Below, piece by piece: positions 61,769 through 64,000 of a DNA stretch of 64,000 bases. Source of the stretch: an uncultured Candidatus Melainabacteria bacterium (GTDB lineage: Bacteria > Cyanobacteriota > Vampirovibrionia > Gastranaerophilales > Gastranaerophilaceae); assembly GCA_949927415.1 (NCBI GenBank), contig CATLFB010000001.1, positions 372,001-436,000 of the forward strand. Direction: 5' to 3'. Both the position numbers and the translations under genes were made by a program. The notes beneath the pieces are model-generated. The model had not been told where the DNA came from. It was given only the letters and a program-made list of their open reading frames with translations, and searched no databases. The first letter of the stretch is position 1. Each line of letters opens with the position of its first letter.

Positions 61769-62134
61769 CTATTTGACGCTGTATTTAAAATATTTATCCT
61801 TGAAAATATTTTCACAAAAGTTCTGAGCATTTGTGCGTCTGCGCGAATCCGAAAATCCTGAAAGTACAAGCACCTGACCGTTTTTAAGCACAAGTTTCGG
61901 ATAATAAGTTGTACGCGTGTGTCTTCTTCCTCTATGCCTGTTAGTGCCGACAGTACATTCAGAAATATCTTCCGTTTTGAATTTTGCGACTTGCTTTGAA
62001 CCTTCCGTAAAAGTACAGGTTCCGCTAACACAATTCACATTCAGGCGCGGAGAAACACAATATAAGATAAGCCAAATAACTCCCAATACAACAAGAGAAA
62101 TATTAAACCTGAAAAATTTTGAGAATCTATCCAA
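61769..62134 (-). CDS. Single-pass membrane protein of unknown function (121 aa)
   Basis: A membrane helix (about 11-28, ISLVVLGVIWLILYCV) is followed by a small domain with two close cysteines (NVNCVSGTCTF) and strand-rich VAKFKTEDISECTVG and PKLVLKNGQVLVLSGF, a layout seen in PH-like domains. Basic Arg/His stretch in the middle (NRHRGRRHTRTT). Between uvrA and the secreted-protein gene on the same strand. Confidence 0.7.
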   Translation of the reverse strand: MDRFSKFFRFNISLVVLGVIWLILYCVSPRLNVNCVSGTCTFTEGSKQVAKFKTEDISECTVGTNRHRGRRHTRTTYYPKLVLKNGQVLVLSGFSDSRRRTNAQNFCENIFKDKYFKYSVK

Positions 62135-62181
62135 AAAGCACCTCTTTGTTTATTAGATTAAATCATTTTTAACTTCTATTG

Positions 62182-64000
62182 TCAAGAAAAGAACGGCTTC
62201 AAATATTGTCCTGTGAAAGATTTCTTGACCTTTGAAACCTGTTTTGGCGTACCTTTTGCAACAATCTGCCCGCCGCCGCTGCCGCCTTCCGGTCCAAGGT
62301 CAATAATATAATCCGCGACTTTTATCAAATCCAGATTGTGTTCAATGATTAAAATCGTGTTTCCCTGATCAGCCAGCGCCTGAATAATTTTGATAAGTTT
62401 ATCCAAATCAGCCCAATGCAATCCGACAGACGGTTCGTCCATCAAATACAAAGTTTTTCCTGTTGCGCGCTTGTTGAGTTCCGAGGCAAGCTTGATTCTT
62501 TGCGCCTCGCCGCCTGAAAGCGTTGTCGCACTCTGTCCGAGTTTGATATAATCCAATCCGACATCATTTAGAGTTTGAAGTTTATTTTTTATAGACGGAA
62601 CATTTTCGAAAAACGCAAGCGCTTCTTTTACGCTCATATCAAGGACATCGGCAATTGTTTTGCCTTTGTATTTTACTTCCAACGTTTCGCGGTTATAGCG
62701 TTTGCCTTTGCAAATCGGGCATTTGACATAAACGTCAGAGAGGAAATTCATCTCGATTTTGTTAACACCGTCGCCCTTACAAGCCTCACAGCGTCCGCCT
62801 TTTACGTTAAAACTGAATCGTCCGGCCTTGTAGCCTCTGAGTTTTGCCTCATTTGTTTTTGCGTACAAATCCCTGATATGCGTGAATAAATCCGTGTATG
62901 TTGCAGGGTTTGAACGCGGAGTTCTGCCGATTGGCGACTGGTCAATGTCAATAATTTTGTCGATATTTTCAAATCCGGTGATTTCATCCACACCTTGCGG
63001 CTTTGGCTTGTTTTTGCGAAGTTTGTGGATTGCATATTCATAAATCAAATCCTGCATCAAAGTTGATTTTCCGGAGCCTGAAACGCCTGTCAGAACAACA
63101 ATTTTCCCTAGCGGAATGTCAACGCTGATATTTTTCAGGTTATTCAAATGCGCATTTTTCACGCTCAGAAAATTCCCGTTACCTTCACGAATTTTCTCGG
63201 GAATCGGGATATACCGTTCTCCGCTCAGATATTTTCCGGTAATCGACCTTTCAGCAGCGATAATATCATCAATCGTACCGGAGGCAATAACTTCTCCGCC
63301 AAGAACACCTGCGCGCGGGCCGATATCCACAAGAAAATCCGCATTTCTGATTGTTTCTTCGTCATGTTCAACGACTATCAGAGTGTTTCCGAGGTTGCGC
63401 AGTTTTATAAGAGTTTTTATTAAGCGGTCATTGTCGCGCTGGTGAAGGCCGATTGAAGGTTCATCCAAAACATACAAAACGCCTGAAAGTCCGCTTCCGA
63501 TTTGGGTTGCAAGTCTGATTCGCTGGGCTTCGCCGCCGGAGAGGGTTCCGGCCATTCTCGAAAGGTTTAAATAACTCAAACCCACGTCTTTTAAGAATTT
63601 CAGACGCGCGCGAATTTCATCGAGAATTTGTTTTGCGATTTGAATATGATATTCGCTCAATTCCAGATACAAATCCGAAATAAAGTCATATTCTTCATCT
63701 ATCGGCATTTGGGTAAATTCAAAAATATTTTTGCCCTTAATTGTTACCGCGAGCGGAAATGGCTTCAATCTGGCACCTTTGCAGGCTTTGCAAGGTGTCA
63801 TTATCATGTATTTTTCGATTTCTTCGCGCCAGTAATCCGCGTCTGATTCATGGTATTTTTTCATCAGATACGGGATGACTCCGGGATAGCTGTGATATCT
63901 GGTTTCGTAGCGCTTTGAGGTGAAACCTTTTATTTTCATTTTGATTATATCATCAGAGCCGTAGAGGATAATGTTCCGGTGTTCTTCGGGCAAATCTTCA
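62182..64000 (-). CDS. uvrA: Excinuclease ABC subunit A (5' end outside window)
   Basis: Damage-recognition ATPase of nucleotide excision repair. The open frame runs to the window edge; about 605 C-terminal codons are visible. They include the end of the first zinc/insert region ([14 protein letters not shown]), the first-half ABC signature [20 protein letters not shown] with Walker [17 protein letters not shown], Walker A of the second half ([11 protein letters not shown]), the [14 protein letters not shown] zinc finger, [19 protein letters not shown] and [16 protein letters not shown]. All ABC motifs are intact. The N-terminal about third lies beyond 64000. Confidence 0.97.
   Translation of the reverse strand, partial: EDLPEEHRNIILYGSDDIIKMKIKGFTSKRYETRYHSYPGVIPYLMKKYHESDADYWREEIEKYMIMTPCKACKGARLKPFPLAVTIKGKNIFEFTQMPIDEEYDFISDLYLELSEYHIQIAKQILDEIRARLKFLKDVGLSYLNLSRMAGTLSGGEAQRIRLATQIGSGLSGVLYVLDEPSIGLHQRDNDRLIKTLIKLRNLGNTLIVVEHDEETIRNADFLVDIGPRAGVLGGEVIASGTIDDIIAAERSITGKYLSGERYIPIPEKIREGNGNFLSVKNAHLNNLKNISVDIPLGKIVVLTGVSGSGKSTLMQDLIYEYAIHKLRKNKPKPQGVDEITGFENIDKIIDIDQSPIGRTPRSNPATYTDLFTHIRDLYAKTNEAKLRGYKAGRFSFNVKGGRCEACKGDGVNKIEMNFLSDVYVKCPICKGKRYNRETLEVKYKGKTIADVLDMSVKEALAFFENVPSIKNKLQTLNDVGLDYIKLGQSATTLSGGEAQRIKLASELNKRATGKTLYLMDEPSVGLHWADLDKLIKIIQALADQGNTILIIEHNLDLIKVADYIIDLGPEGGSGGGQIVAKGTPKQVSKVKKSFTGQYLKPFFS

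Overview
This is an AT-rich, gene-dense chromosomal segment from a diderm bacterium that makes meso-diaminopimelate peptidoglycan. The best guess is a gut member of the non-photosynthetic cyanobacterial sister group (Vampirovibrionia/Melainabacteria, order Gastranaerophilales). That is an inference. It rests on the stereotyped prepilin signature FTLAEVLITLG followed by IIGIVAAMT in several loci, a DUF3326 protein otherwise typical of Cyanobacteria, LptA/LptC-type outer-membrane genes, and a DapA plus DNPR-type MurE pair. No rRNA, CRISPR array, transposase, integrase or phage structural gene was seen; one tRNA (Arg, ACG) is present.

Layout. 1-3.1 kb: secF (cut by the window edge), secD and dapA on the minus strand. 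3.2-9.1 kb: plus-strand run lptC-lptA-TPR-dprA-topA. 9.1-14.1 kb: small LuxR-type HTH, aroE, prepilin locus 1, HU, a membrane glycosyltransferase and apt. 14.3-25.2 kb: minus-strand block with a 693-aa unknown protein, then the run rny-ymdB-PHP-(211-aa unknown)-LOG-HEAT-TPR, and two unknown proteins, one CheR-like. 25.3-33.7 kb: pepA, an EF-hand-like gene with a stop, an amidase, ftsI-murE and nagA. 33.7-46.5 kb: prepilin remnant, yjbQ, a degenerate amidohydrolase, unknowns, tRNA-Arg, AMIN-amidase, murI, DUF3326, clpP between two coiled-coil genes, a folate cyclo-ligase, a cobalamin adenosyltransferase and prepilin locus 3. 46.3-64 kb: small proteins, tuf, a DUF559 nuclease framed by inverted repeats, rimP-nusA, a second adenosyltransferase, a repeat-rich gene-free stretch, rpsB-tsf, prepilin locus 2, a secreted/membrane pair and uvrA (cut by the window edge).

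The housekeeping genes cover protein export, envelope building and remodelling (LptAC, FtsI, MurE, MurI, DapA, two amidases, NagA), translation, RNA decay (RNase Y-YmdB) and DNA uptake/topology (DprA, TopA). The unusual biology lies in the accessory layer. Three type IV prepilin loci each have a G12 tract within the first codons. In each one the tract leaves the SD-proximal start codon out of frame by the same single base, which looks like phase-variable pilins; two of the loci share an almost identical promoter/leader cassette. A DUF559 endonuclease gene fills exactly the space between 39-bp inverted repeats, and one repeat supplies its ribosome-binding site. A CCATA-tandem element sits 75-100 nt upstream of three EF-hand-like genes, two of which carry an early in-frame stop. 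Several other dispersed palindromic repeat families occur between and inside genes.
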